In this document: positions 25,039 through 33,227 of the stretch, in pieces
How the letters are laid out: each line of letters opens with the position of its first letter
How positions within the stretch are numbered: position 1 is the stretch's first letter
Made by a program: the position numbers and the translations under genes
The notes under the pieces: generated by a model
The model's input: the letters and a program-made list of their open reading frames with translations, nothing else
Told to the model about the DNA's origin: nothing
Database searches by the model: none
Source of the DNA: JBGQOJ01 sp052119585
GTDB lineage: Bacteria; Pseudomonadota; Alphaproteobacteria; Rhodobacterales; Rhodobacteraceae
DNA length: 64,000 nucleotides
Direction of reading: 5' to 3'
Assembly: GCF_052119585.1 (NCBI RefSeq)
Contig: NZ_JBGQOJ010000001.1
Span: 496,001-560,000, forward strand

Positions 25039-25890
25039 ATGTCCGGCACCGATCCGAAAACGCTCGTCTCGACCGATTGGCTGGCGCAGCATATCCATGA
25101 TCCTGATCTGCGGATCATCGACGCGTCCTTTTACCTTCCCGATATGAACCGCGACGCCAGGGCCGAATACAGCGCGGGTCACATCCCCGGCGCCCGGTTT
25201 TTCGATATCGACGAGATTTCAGATCATCGCTCTGAACTGCCGCACATGGCCCCCCCGACCGAGAAATTCATGTCACGGATGCGGGCGATGGGCATTGGCG
25301 ACGGGCATCAGGTTGTTGTCTATGACGGGGCCGGCCTGTTTTCCGCCGCCCGCGTCTGGTGGCTGTTTCGCCTGATGGGCAAGATGGACATCGCCGTTCT
25401 GGACGGCGGCTTTCCCAAGTGGCAGGCCGAGGGCCGCGCGATCGAGGATATGCCGCCGATGGTCCGCGACCGCCACATGACCGTGTCGCGCCAGAACCAG
25501 ATGGTCAAGGATGTGACACAGGTTGCTGCCGCATCAAAGCTGCGCGACTACGAGATCATCGACGCGCGGTCGCCCGCACGGTTCCGAGGGGAAGAGCCCG
25601 AACCGCGCAAGGGCCTGCGCGCGGGCCATATTCCGAACTCCAGAAACGTTCACTACAAGACCTTGCTGAATGACGACGGCACCCTGAAATCTGCGGCGCA
25701 GATCCGGGCCGTGTTCGAGGCGGCAGGTGTCGATCTGTCAAAGCCCGCGATCACGACATGCGGGTCGGGCGTCACTGCCGCGATCCTGTCCCTTGGGCTG
25801 GAACGGATCGGCAAGACGAATCACGCGCTCTATGATGGATCATGGGCGGAATGGGGCATGTTCCCCGATCTTAAAGTCGCAAAAGGGTAG
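25039..25890 (+). CDS. sseA: 3-mercaptopyruvate sulfurtransferase (SseA-like)
   Basis: A 283-residue enzyme with two rhodanese domains. The N-terminal inactive domain (about 1-150) is followed by the catalytic one (about 165-283). The active-site loop reads TTCGSGVTAAIL. CG[ST]GVT is the 3-mercaptopyruvate-type loop rather than the CRKGVT of thiosulfate rhodaneses. It moves sulfur from 3-mercaptopyruvate to thiols or cyanide, releasing pyruvate. An aminotransferase begins 6 bp after its stop, a likely source of the substrate by transamination of cysteine. Confidence 0.93.
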   Translation: MSGTDPKTLVSTDWLAQHIHDPDLRIIDASFYLPDMNRDARAEYSAGHIPGARFFDIDEISDHRSELPHMAPPTEKFMSRMRAMGIGDGHQVVVYDGAGLFSAARVWWLFRLMGKMDIAVLDGGFPKWQAEGRAIEDMPPMVRDRHMTVSRQNQMVKDVTQVAAASKLRDYEIIDARSPARFRGEEPEPRKGLRAGHIPNSRNVHYKTLLNDDGTLKSAAQIRAVFEAAGVDLSKPAITTCGSGVTAAILSLGLERIGKTNHALYDGSWAEWGMFPDLKVAKG

Positions 25891-25896
25891 TCCGCG

Positions 25897-27081
25897 ATGC
25901 TTTCCAATTTGAAACTGCAACCACAAGACAAGATCCTGCAACTGATCCAGATGTTCCGCGAGGATCCGCGCGATACAAAGATCGACCTTGGCGTGGGTGT
26001 CTACAAGGACGCGAACGGCCTGACCCCTGTGATGCGGGCCATAAAATCGGCAGAGCAGCAGTTGTGGCAGTCCGAGACGACAAAGTCCTATACCGGCCTT
26101 GCAGGCGAACCCGCCTATCAGGACGCGATGATAGGTCTGGTCCTTGGGGCTGCCGTTCCGCGCAACCGGATCGCCGCTGCCGCCAGCGTGGGGGGCACGG
26201 GCGCCATCCGTCAGGCGCTGGAACTGGTGCGGATGGCGTCCCCCGATGCCACCATCTGGATCTCGAACCCGACATGGCCGAACCACCCGTCGATTATCAA
26301 ATATCTCGGGATGAAGATGGCCGAATACCGCTATTTCGACGCGGACAGCGGCGCGGTCGATTTCGACGGCATGTGCGAGGATCTGGCACAGGCCAAGGCG
26401 GGCGATGTGATCCTGTTGCACGGTTGTTGCCACAATCCGACCGGCGCAAACCTGAACATGACCCAATGGTCAGAGGTCGTGCGAATCCTGCAAGCCACGG
26501 GCGCCACGCCGTTCATCGACATCGCCTATCAGGGTTTTGGCGACGGGCTGGAGGAAGACGCCGCCGCGACGCGGCTTGTGGCCTCTTCCGTCCCCGAATG
26601 CCTGATCGCGGCAAGCTGTTCCAAGAACTTCGGGATTTACCGTGAACGGACCGGCATCCTGATGGCGATAGGCGAAACCGCCGCCAGCCAGCCTGTGACG
26701 CAGGCCAACCTTGCATTCCTCAACCGCCAGAATTTCTCCTTTCCGCCCGATCACGGGGCGCGGCTGGTCACGATGATCCTGACCGACGACACCCTGCGAA
26801 CCGAATGGCAGACAGAGCTGGAGCAGGTCCGCCTTGGCATGCTGTCCCTGCGGACGCAGCTGGCCGATGCGCTGCGCGTGGCCTCGGGCTCTGACCGGTT
26901 CGGCTTTCTGGCGCAGCATCGCGGCATGTTCTCGCGGCTTGGCACCACGCCCGAGATGGTTGAAAAGCTACGGGCAGAGCACGGGATTTATATGGTAAGC
27001 GACAGCCGCATGAACATTGCGGGCCTGAATGCACGGACCATTCCGATTCTGGCCAAGGCCATCATCGACTGCGGCATCTAG
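25897..27081 (+). CDS. Aromatic/aspartate aminotransferase family enzyme
   Basis: A 394-residue PLP-dependent class I aminotransferase of the AspC/TyrB subgroup. The N-terminus has VGVYKDANGLTPVM and the TYXGLAG-like YTGLAGEP. The core has LHGCCHNPTGANL. The Schiff-base lysine lies in ASCSKNFGIYRERTG, with the phosphate-binding arginine nearby. The HNPTGAN Asn and the C-terminal SRMNIAGL arginine (substrate carboxylate) are present. With sseA directly upstream, a role as cysteine aminotransferase is plausible, beside aspartate or aromatic amino acids. The gene ends at a strong terminator. Confidence 0.9.
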   Translation: MLSNLKLQPQDKILQLIQMFREDPRDTKIDLGVGVYKDANGLTPVMRAIKSAEQQLWQSETTKSYTGLAGEPAYQDAMIGLVLGAAVPRNRIAAAASVGGTGAIRQALELVRMASPDATIWISNPTWPNHPSIIKYLGMKMAEYRYFDADSGAVDFDGMCEDLAQAKAGDVILLHGCCHNPTGANLNMTQWSEVVRILQATGATPFIDIAYQGFGDGLEEDAAATRLVASSVPECLIAASCSKNFGIYRERTGILMAIGETAASQPVTQANLAFLNRQNFSFPPDHGARLVTMILTDDTLRTEWQTELEQVRLGMLSLRTQLADALRVASGSDRFGFLAQHRGMFSRLGTTPEMVEKLRAEHGIYMVSDSRMNIAGLNARTIPILAKAIIDCGI

Positions 27082-27109
27082 GCGTTTCGCAGCAGGAACC
27101 GGAACACAG

Positions 27110-27144
27110 AAAAACCGGCGGGAGCATTTCCCGCCGGTTTTTTT
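27110..27144. terminator. Rho-independent bidirectional terminator
   Basis: AAAAACCGGCGGGA, loop GCATT, TCCCGCCGGTTTTTTT forms a near-perfect 14-bp stem with an A-tract on one side and a T-tract on the other. It can therefore end both the aminotransferase transcript and the convergent amtB transcript. Confidence 0.95.
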
Positions 27145-27163
27145 GCAGGTAAGGGTTTGAGCC

Positions 27164-28489
27164 TTAGTTGTGATAGGCGGATTCGCCGTGCGAGCTGAGG
27201 TCGAGACCCTGACGCTCTGCTTCCTCGGGAACACGCAGACCGATCAGCATGTCGACCAGCTTGTACAGGATCAGCGACACCACACCACACCACACGATCG
27301 TGATTGCGACAGCTTCGATCTGAATCCAGGTCTGACCCGCGATCGAGTAATCGTCGCCACCCGTGCCGCCCAGTCCGGGTGCCGTGAAGATACCCGTGCC
27401 AACCGCACCGATGATGCCGCCGATGCCGTGCACACCAAAGACGTCAAGGCTGTCGTCATAGCCGAACCTGATCTTCACCGATGCGACGAAGAAATAGCAG
27501 GCCCCCGAGGCAATCGCACCCAGCGCGATTGCGCCGATCGGACCGACGGACCCTGCGGCAGGTGTTACTGCAACCAGACCGGCAACCATGCCCGACGCTG
27601 CACCCAGCATAGAGGCTTTACCGCGGATCAGGCCCTCGATCAGCGACCATGCCAGAATGGCACCGGCGGTGGCTGTGAAGGTGTTGATCATGGCAAGCGC
27701 TGCGCCGCCCGATGCTTCGAGGTTGGAACCGGCGTTGAAACCGAACCAGCCGACCCACAGGATAGATGCACCGACCATAGTCAGTGTCATCGAGTGGGGC
27801 GCCATCATGTCTTTGCCCAGACCGACGCGCTTGCCGACAAGGATCGAACCGATCAGCGCCGCGATACCTGCGTTGATGTGAACAACAGTGCCGCCGGCAA
27901 AGTCGAGCGCGCCCATGTTGAAGATCAGGCCGGACGCATCCCATACCATGTGGGCAATCGGGAAGTAGGCGAAGGTGACCCAAAGCGCGACAAACAACAA
28001 AACAGCCGAGAATTTCATCCGCTCTGCAAAAGCGCCGATGATCAGGGCGGGTGTGATTGCGGCAAAGGTCATCTGGAACGCGATGAACACATATTCCGGG
28101 ATCATCACGCCTTCGGTAAAGGTCGCGGCCATGCTGTCCATATTGACACCGGCAAGGAACAGCTTGCCAAATCCGCCCCAGTAGGGGCTTGTGCCGCCAC
28201 CGAAGGCCATCGAGTAACCAAAGACCACCCAGATCACCATGACCATCGCCGTAATCAGCGTGGTCTGCATCAGAACGGACAACATGTTTTTCGTCCGCAC
28301 AAGGCCACCGTAGAACAGGGCAAGGCCCGGCAGGATCATGAACAGCACCAGAATGGTGGACAGCATCATGAACGCGACATCGCCTTTGTCCATCGTCTCG
28401 GTAACGACAGTCGTGTCCTGTGCCAGGACCATGGCGGGCAGCAACACCATCGGCGCGGCATATCCCAGTATTTTCTTCAAGTTCGACAT
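27164..28489 (-). CDS. amtB: Ammonium transporter AmtB
   Basis: A 441-residue trimeric ammonium channel. The cleavable signal (MSNLKKILGYAAPMVLLPAMVLA) is followed by eleven transmembrane helices. The first conserved pore histidine is in DFAGGTVVHINAGIAAL and the second in DVFGVHGIGGIIGAV; LPGLALFYGGLVR is the helix-1 signature. It is the second gene after glnK, 27 bp downstream, in the usual glnK-amtB operon, where GlnK plugs the channel under nitrogen sufficiency. Confidence 0.96.
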   Translation of the reverse strand: MSNLKKILGYAAPMVLLPAMVLAQDTTVVTETMDKGDVAFMMLSTILVLFMILPGLALFYGGLVRTKNMLSVLMQTTLITAMVMVIWVVFGYSMAFGGGTSPYWGGFGKLFLAGVNMDSMAATFTEGVMIPEYVFIAFQMTFAAITPALIIGAFAERMKFSAVLLFVALWVTFAYFPIAHMVWDASGLIFNMGALDFAGGTVVHINAGIAALIGSILVGKRVGLGKDMMAPHSMTLTMVGASILWVGWFGFNAGSNLEASGGAALAMINTFTATAGAILAWSLIEGLIRGKASMLGAASGMVAGLVAVTPAAGSVGPIGAIALGAIASGACYFFVASVKIRFGYDDSLDVFGVHGIGGIIGAVGTGIFTAPGLGGTGGDDYSIAGQTWIQIEAVAITIVWCGVVSLILYKLVDMLIGLRVPEEAERQGLDLSSHGESAYHN

Positions 28490-28516
28490 GGTTTCAATTT
28501 CCCTTCAAAGGCCAGG

Positions 28517-28855
28517 TCACAAAGCGTCGTCGTTCGTTTCGCCGGTGCGCACACGCACAGCGCTTTGAACGTCCAGCACAAATATCTTGCCGTCGCCGAT
28601 CTTGTCGGTCTTGGCGGTGGTTTGGATGGTCTCGACGACCTGATCGGCCATCGCAGAGGAGACAACGATCTCCAGTTTTACTTTTGGCACAAAGTTCACC
28701 GCGTATTCCGCGCCACGGTAGATTTCCGTGTGACCCGACTGAGAGCCGAAACCTTTGATCTCTGTTACCATCATGCCCCGCACGCCAATGGCGGTCAGCG
28801 CCTCGCGGACCTCCTCCAGCTTGAACGGCTTGATTGCTGCTATGATGAGTTTCAC
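28517..28855 (-). CDS. glnK: Nitrogen regulatory protein PII (GlnK)
   Basis: A 112-residue trimeric signal protein that binds ATP/ADP and 2-oxoglutarate and controls AmtB and nitrogen regulators. The start is a GTG (protein VKLIIAAIKPFKLEEV) with GGAAGGGG eight bases upstream; longer in-frame starts would add non-family residues. The T-loop uridylylation site Tyr51 lies in RGAEYAVNFVPK. The T-loop base reads GFGSQSGHTE instead of the classical GFGRQKGHTE, so positions 38 and 40 are serine. The gene is directly upstream of amtB. Confidence 0.95.
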   Translation of the reverse strand: MKLIIAAIKPFKLEEVREALTAIGVRGMMVTEIKGFGSQSGHTEIYRGAEYAVNFVPKVKLEIVVSSAMADQVVETIQTTAKTDKIGDGKIFVLDVQSAVRVRTGETNDDAL

Positions 28856-28974
28856 GTCGTACCCCTTCCGTTTTCCAGACACCCGCTTCAGGGCACCCCT
28901 GCAAGACTAGTGGCGCGGTCTTGGGCATCGCTCAAGCAAGGAGCGGGGTAAAAACAGGCGGATTCATATGTAAG

Positions 28975-28996
28975 TTGCACAATTTTTGCACAAATT
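28975..28996. repeat. Tandem 11-bp direct repeat in the glnK/PBP intergenic region
   Basis: TTGCACAATTT (28975-28985) is followed at once by TTGCACAAATT (28986-28996), then GCATTAA. The 11-bp period puts both copies on the same DNA face, about 120 bp upstream of the glnK start and 132 bp before the PBP gene. This looks like a regulator site. NtrC sites contain TGCAC elements but as inverted pairs, so the identity is unknown. No sigma-54 promoter was found. Confidence 0.4.
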
Positions 28997-29127
28997 GCAT
29001 TAAGTGATTAAAAAATAGGCCGTGTGAAAAAGGGAATCGGCCTTCGCTTGCATCTCTACATTTCCGCGCGGGCAGGATATTGTGCCACAAAAGACGACAA
29101 TCCTTTGAGCATCGAGTTAGGCACGAC

Positions 29128-31302
29128 ATGAGCGGAACAGGTAAAAAACGCACACCACTGGTTGCTGATCGCCGGTATTCCGCCAAGGCAGCGCAGCCCA
29201 AAAAGGCCGCCCCCACCAAGACCGCAGCCAGAAAGACCGCCACCCGGCGCAAGCCCGGGCGCAAGATGAACCCCGTTGCGGGCTTTTTTGTCGGGATCAT
29301 TCGTTGGGTGCTACGTCTTGTCTGGCGGATTGGCTGGCGCGTCGGGGCAGTTGTGTCTTTGATACTGGCCGCGGGTGTCTTTTACTTCTACTCAACCCTG
29401 CCGCCCGTGACATCGCTGCTCGACGCGCGAACGCGTGGCTCCGTCACGCTTCTGGACAAGGACGGTGCCGTTTTCGCATGGCGCGGTGACCAGTTTGGCG
29501 GCCAGATCAGCGCGACAACGGTCTCGCCCTATCTGAAGAACGCCGTCGTCGCGACCGAGGACAAGCGATTCTACCAGCATATCGGCGTCAGCCCGCGCGG
29601 CATCCTTGGCGCGATCCGCATCAACCTGAGAGAGGGGCGCGGCCCGTTGTCGGGCAACGGCGGCTCGACCATCACGCAGCAAACCGCAAAGCTATTGTGC
29701 ATCGGGGTCGATTTTGACCCGAAGGCCGGGATAACAGAGGCAAAATTCGAATCCGACTGCCGCGAGGGGTCACTTTGGCGCAAGATCAAAGAGGTCACCT
29801 ATGCGTTGGCGATGGAGGTCAAATATACGAAGAACGACATCCTGACCATCTATCTGAACCGCGCCTATCTGGGGGCCGGCGCACGCGGGTTCGAGGCCGC
29901 GTCGCAGCGATATTTCGGAAAGTCCGCAGCGAATGTTGCCCCGCAAGAGGCCGCTATGCTGGCAGGCCTTCTGGTCGCGCCGTCCTATTTCGCGCCCACC
30001 CGCAGTCTTGAACGTGCACGGGGCCGCGCCGAGGTCATTCTGGGGCTGATGCAGGATCAGGGCTATCTGACCAAGGCCGAAGCCGCCGCAGCCAAGGAAA
30101 ACCCGGCGCAACTATCCGCTGCGGCAGAAGCCCGCGCAGGGGGGTATTTCGCGGATTGGGTGATGGAAAGCGGCCCGTCTTTCCTGACACGCGAAACCAC
30201 CGAGGACGTGATCATCCGCACCACGTTGGATCAGCGCATCCAGAAGGCGGCGGAAACCGCGCTGGATGATATTTTTGACACCAAGGTCAAAGACGGATCA
30301 AAAGCGCAGGCCGCGATCGTCATCATGTCGTCCGATGGCGCGGTGCGCGCCATGGTCGGCGGACGCAAAAGTCAGGTCTCGGGGGCGTTCAACCGTGCGA
30401 CGCAGGCGTTGCGCCAGACCGGATCGGCGTTCAAGCCCTTCGTCTACGCGACCGCGCTTGAACTGGGATACAACTACAATGACATCATCCTCGATGGTCC
30501 CTTAACGCTTCAGGTTCCGGGGTCGGGCAGCTATTCCCCCAAGAACTATGGCAACAAATACTATGGCCGCGTCACCCTGACCGAGGCTTTGCAGGAATCG
30601 ATGAACACCGCTGCCGTCCGCGTGGCGACGGGTGTCGGGCTGGACAAGGTGCGCCGCATCGCGTCTGATTTTGGCATAAAAAGCGACCTTGCCGCCGGAC
30701 CCGCCCTTGCCTTGGGGTCATCGGAATCGACCCTGATAGAGATGACAGGCGCCTACGCGGGCATCCTGAACGGCGGCAGCAGCGTCAGCCCCTACGGGCT
30801 GGTCGAACTGCGGCTTCAGGGGGAAAAGACCACATTGATGGGGCAGGATGGCGGGCTTGGAGAGCGCGTGATTTCTGCCGAGGCAGCGCAACAGCTGATC
30901 TACATGATGGCGCAGGTTGTCGAAAAAGGCACGGGCCAACGCGCCCGGTTGCCTGATCGGCAGGCCGCCGGCAAAACCGGCACGACACAGGCCGCGCGGG
31001 ATGCCTGGTTCATCGGTTTCACCGCCGATTACGTCGCGGGCGTCTGGATGGGCTACGACGACAACCGCCCCCTGTCAGGCGTGACGGGCGGAGGCTTGCC
31101 CGCTGAGATCTGGCGCGAAACGATGGTGCGTGTGAACGAGGGCGTTCCGCCAAGCGCCTTGCCTATGATCACCCCAGCGCCCGCAGCCGCCATGCCCCAA
31201 CCGCAGCAACAAGCCAACGACCCCAATGGCAACAGGCAGGATACCGGCGCCGAAAAGGTGCTGCTGGATGTGCTTCGGTCGATACTGGGGGGCGGAAACT
31301 GA
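29128..31302 (+). CDS. Class A penicillin-binding protein (PBP1-type transglycosylase/transpeptidase)
   Basis: A bifunctional peptidoglycan synthase of 724 residues. A highly basic cytoplasmic tail (residues about 1-50, rich in KKA, RKTATRRK) precedes one membrane anchor (about 66-90). The GT51 glycosyltransferase domain has its catalytic glutamate in VVATEDKRFYQH (Glu144) and GNGGSTITQQTAK. The transpeptidase domain has S433-A-F-K436, SMN in QESMNTAAV and KTG in AGKTGTTQ. The C-terminus is Pro/Gln-rich. It lacks the OB domain and length of E. coli PBP1a, so it is closer to the shorter alphaproteobacterial PBP1-type proteins. Confidence 0.93.
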   Translation: MSGTGKKRTPLVADRRYSAKAAQPKKAAPTKTAARKTATRRKPGRKMNPVAGFFVGIIRWVLRLVWRIGWRVGAVVSLILAAGVFYFYSTLPPVTSLLDARTRGSVTLLDKDGAVFAWRGDQFGGQISATTVSPYLKNAVVATEDKRFYQHIGVSPRGILGAIRINLREGRGPLSGNGGSTITQQTAKLLCIGVDFDPKAGITEAKFESDCREGSLWRKIKEVTYALAMEVKYTKNDILTIYLNRAYLGAGARGFEAASQRYFGKSAANVAPQEAAMLAGLLVAPSYFAPTRSLERARGRAEVILGLMQDQGYLTKAEAAAAKENPAQLSAAAEARAGGYFADWVMESGPSFLTRETTEDVIIRTTLDQRIQKAAETALDDIFDTKVKDGSKAQAAIVIMSSDGAVRAMVGGRKSQVSGAFNRATQALRQTGSAFKPFVYATALELGYNYNDIILDGPLTLQVPGSGSYSPKNYGNKYYGRVTLTEALQESMNTAAVRVATGVGLDKVRRIASDFGIKSDLAAGPALALGSSESTLIEMTGAYAGILNGGSSVSPYGLVELRLQGEKTTLMGQDGGLGERVISAEAAQQLIYMMAQVVEKGTGQRARLPDRQAAGKTGTTQAARDAWFIGFTADYVAGVWMGYDDNRPLSGVTGGGLPAEIWRETMVRVNEGVPPSALPMITPAPAAAMPQPQQQANDPNGNRQDTGAEKVLLDVLRSILGGGN

Positions 31303-31305
31303 CGA

Positions 31306-31710
31306 TCAGGGTGCGGGCGTAAAATCGTTGGCAACGGCATCAGCCACCAATTCCGCTTCTGTGCAGCGGTTATAGCGGAAGGCATAGCCGTTCCAGACCA
31401 TGATAAGCCCACCATCGGGGGCCGACATAAGCAGGGCGCGGGCGGTCCAGCCATCGTTCTCGACGTCGCATTCCATGTCATACAGAAACGCGTTCATATC
31501 CCGCACATTGACGGGGTTGGACATGGTGCAGGATGCGTTAACCCCGTAAAATACCCCGTCCGCTATTTTCAACGCGCCGCCGTCTTCGCCCACGCGCAGA
31601 CAATCCCCGACGGCAGTTTGCTTGTAGACACCGTCAAACTGGTCCGCCGCCGCCGCAGCAGTGCACTGCGCAAATTGCAGGGTCGCCACTATGATGGCAA
31701 CGGTGCGCAA
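31306..31710 (-). CDS. Secreted hypothetical protein
   Basis: A 134-residue protein with a probable signal peptide (MRTVAIIVATLQFAQCTAAAAA) and five cysteines in or near the mature chain (CLRVG, SCTMS, MECDVE, NRCTEAE). It is therefore probably a disulfide-bonded periplasmic protein. It converges on the PBP gene with three bases between the stops and lies 9 bp downstream of mlaC on the same strand. It could be the last gene of the mlaA-mlaC transcript. No family recognised. Confidence 0.6.
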   Translation of the reverse strand: MRTVAIIVATLQFAQCTAAAAADQFDGVYKQTAVGDCLRVGEDGGALKIADGVFYGVNASCTMSNPVNVRDMNAFLYDMECDVENDGWTARALLMSAPDGGLIMVWNGYAFRYNRCTEAELVADAVANDFTPAP

Positions 31711-31718
31711 CCGCGCCG

Positions 31719-32324
31719 CTAGCCCGCTCTTTTCAGATCGGCGACCATCGCATCAAAGTCACCGTTTCTGCGGTCAAGCATCGCGCCAATTTCGGTTCTT
31801 TCCGTCAGAAGCATGTTGATCCCCTCGATGAACAGGTTGAAAAACAGGTTTCGGCCCGACTGGTCTGACACCAGAAAGGTCACATCAAACGGTGCTTCGC
31901 CCTTGAGGTATGCGGTCGTTCTGACTTCGTAAAAGCTTTTGACCTTCTTGGCTTCGTTCACTTCGATCCTGCCGCCGATAAACTCGCGGAAACGCTTGCC
32001 GTATTTGCGGGAAATATACCCTTGGAATGCCTGTGTGAACGCACGCATCTGCGCGGCACTTGCGGATCGCGCATCGGCCCCCAGCGCGTAACGCGCAATC
32101 GTGGGTACATCGCTGTATTTCACAAACAGACGCTCGAAATCGGCGATCATCTGGCTTTCGCTTTGGCCGGAACTGATGACACGGTTGATTTCGTCCACAA
32201 CGGAACTGATAAGCGCGCGCGCCTCGGCCGTGTTCAATGCGAAGGCTGGAAAGGGCGATGCCACAACAGCGACGGCGGCAGCGGCACTGCCCAGAACGGC
32301 ACGACGGGTCAGGTTATTGCGCAT
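31719..32324 (-). CDS. mlaC: Phospholipid-binding protein MlaC (Ttg2D/ABC toluene-tolerance family)
   Basis: Periplasmic shuttle of the Mla system that carries phospholipids between the MlaA complex in the outer membrane and the inner-membrane MlaFED transporter. The 201-residue product has an Arg-Arg containing signal (MRNNLTRRAVLGSAAAAVAV, cleavage near AFA). The family core is SVVDEINRVI, FERLFVKYSDVPTIARYALG, FTQAFQGYISRKYGKRF and LLTERTEIGAMLDRRNGD. Its ATG overlaps the 3' end of mlaA by 11 bp. The frame is open further upstream but inside mlaA. Confidence 0.88.
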   Translation of the reverse strand: MRNNLTRRAVLGSAAAAVAVVASPFPAFALNTAEARALISSVVDEINRVISSGQSESQMIADFERLFVKYSDVPTIARYALGADARSASAAQMRAFTQAFQGYISRKYGKRFREFIGGRIEVNEAKKVKSFYEVRTTAYLKGEAPFDVTFLVSDQSGRNLFFNLFIEGINMLLTERTEIGAMLDRRNGDFDAMVADLKRAG

Positions 32325-33045
32325 AGGGGTCCTCGTACGGGTCAACATAATCATCGGCGACAGCACTGCCCAATTCGAACCGGCGGCTTTGCAGATACAG
32401 AATACGCGCCTGAGCATAACCATCAGCACTATCATAGAATATAGAGTCGACCGTGCCGGCGAAACGATAGCGATCACCAAGACGTGATCCGACCTTTGCA
32501 GCAGGAAGGATCCGGGACTCCGGGGGTGACAGGGCGTAGCTTAACGGGTTGGTGAACAGGTCCACGACCGATCCAACGGCATCCCGCGTTGTGGACGGGC
32601 CCAACAGGGGAATAACCAGATAGGCCCCCTCTTTCGCCCCCCAGACGTGCAATGTCTGACCGAAATCGGCACGCTCCTTGGGAAGGCCCATCTCGGTTGC
32701 GGGGTCAAGCAAACCAGCAAAGCCGAACAGTGTATTCACCGCAAATCGCAGGACATTCGTGCTTGCCCCTTTGACATCGCCTTGCAGCACGTTGTTCACA
32801 AAGTCGGCAGGCACACCAAAATGCGACGACAGGTTGCTGACGCCGCTGCGCGCCGGTTCCGGAACGATTGCCCCGTAGGCCTGCGATGTTGGCCGTATGA
32901 TCACCCTGTCAACTTCTACCAATGTCTTGAAACGGGCGCGGTTGGCCGCCTCGTAGGGATCATTGATGCCGGTCGCCAGTTGTCGCTCAGCGCATGCCGC
33001 AAGCGACAAAAGACAGATTACAGCCCCACAGCGGAATACCGTCAT
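32314..33045 (-). CDS. mlaA: MlaA (VacJ) family outer-membrane lipoprotein
   Basis: Lipoprotein that removes mislocalised phospholipids from the outer leaflet of the outer membrane. The 243-residue product has a signal ending LLSLAAC, lipidated on that cysteine. Family motifs are INDPYEAANRARF, HFGVPADFVNNVLQGD, RFAVNTLFGFAGLLDPA and YLVIPLLGPSTTRDAVG. A GTG nine codons upstream is possible, but the ATG at 33045 gives a normal signal peptide. mlaC follows with an overlap; mlaFED is not in the window. Confidence 0.92.
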   Translation of the reverse strand: MTVFRCGAVICLLSLAACAERQLATGINDPYEAANRARFKTLVEVDRVIIRPTSQAYGAIVPEPARSGVSNLSSHFGVPADFVNNVLQGDVKGASTNVLRFAVNTLFGFAGLLDPATEMGLPKERADFGQTLHVWGAKEGAYLVIPLLGPSTTRDAVGSVVDLFTNPLSYALSPPESRILPAAKVGSRLGDRYRFAGTVDSIFYDSADGYAQARILYLQSRRFELGSAVADDYVDPYEDPYAQ

Positions 33046-33227
33046 TGATTTGAAAAATTTGAAGGCTAACAATGGAATACTCTACTTCTAATTCGTAGGT
33101 TTCATAAGGTAACGTGCATATCATATATCCCTCGTAGCTGGAATGGGAAACCATCCGCACAGCGGTTCGACGGAAAAGTGACACGGCGGTTTTCGGGGCA
33201 ATTCTAGAAACAAGGAATTTAGACGTG

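Noticed and set aside
27170..28951. A 593-codon frame antisense to amtB-glnK
   Set aside because: Contains no recognisable domain; amtB and glnK are certain on the other strand.
28856..29127. A sigma-54 promoter for glnK
   Set aside because: No GG-N10-GC element was found in the expected position on either strand, so only the tandem 11-bp repeat was reported.
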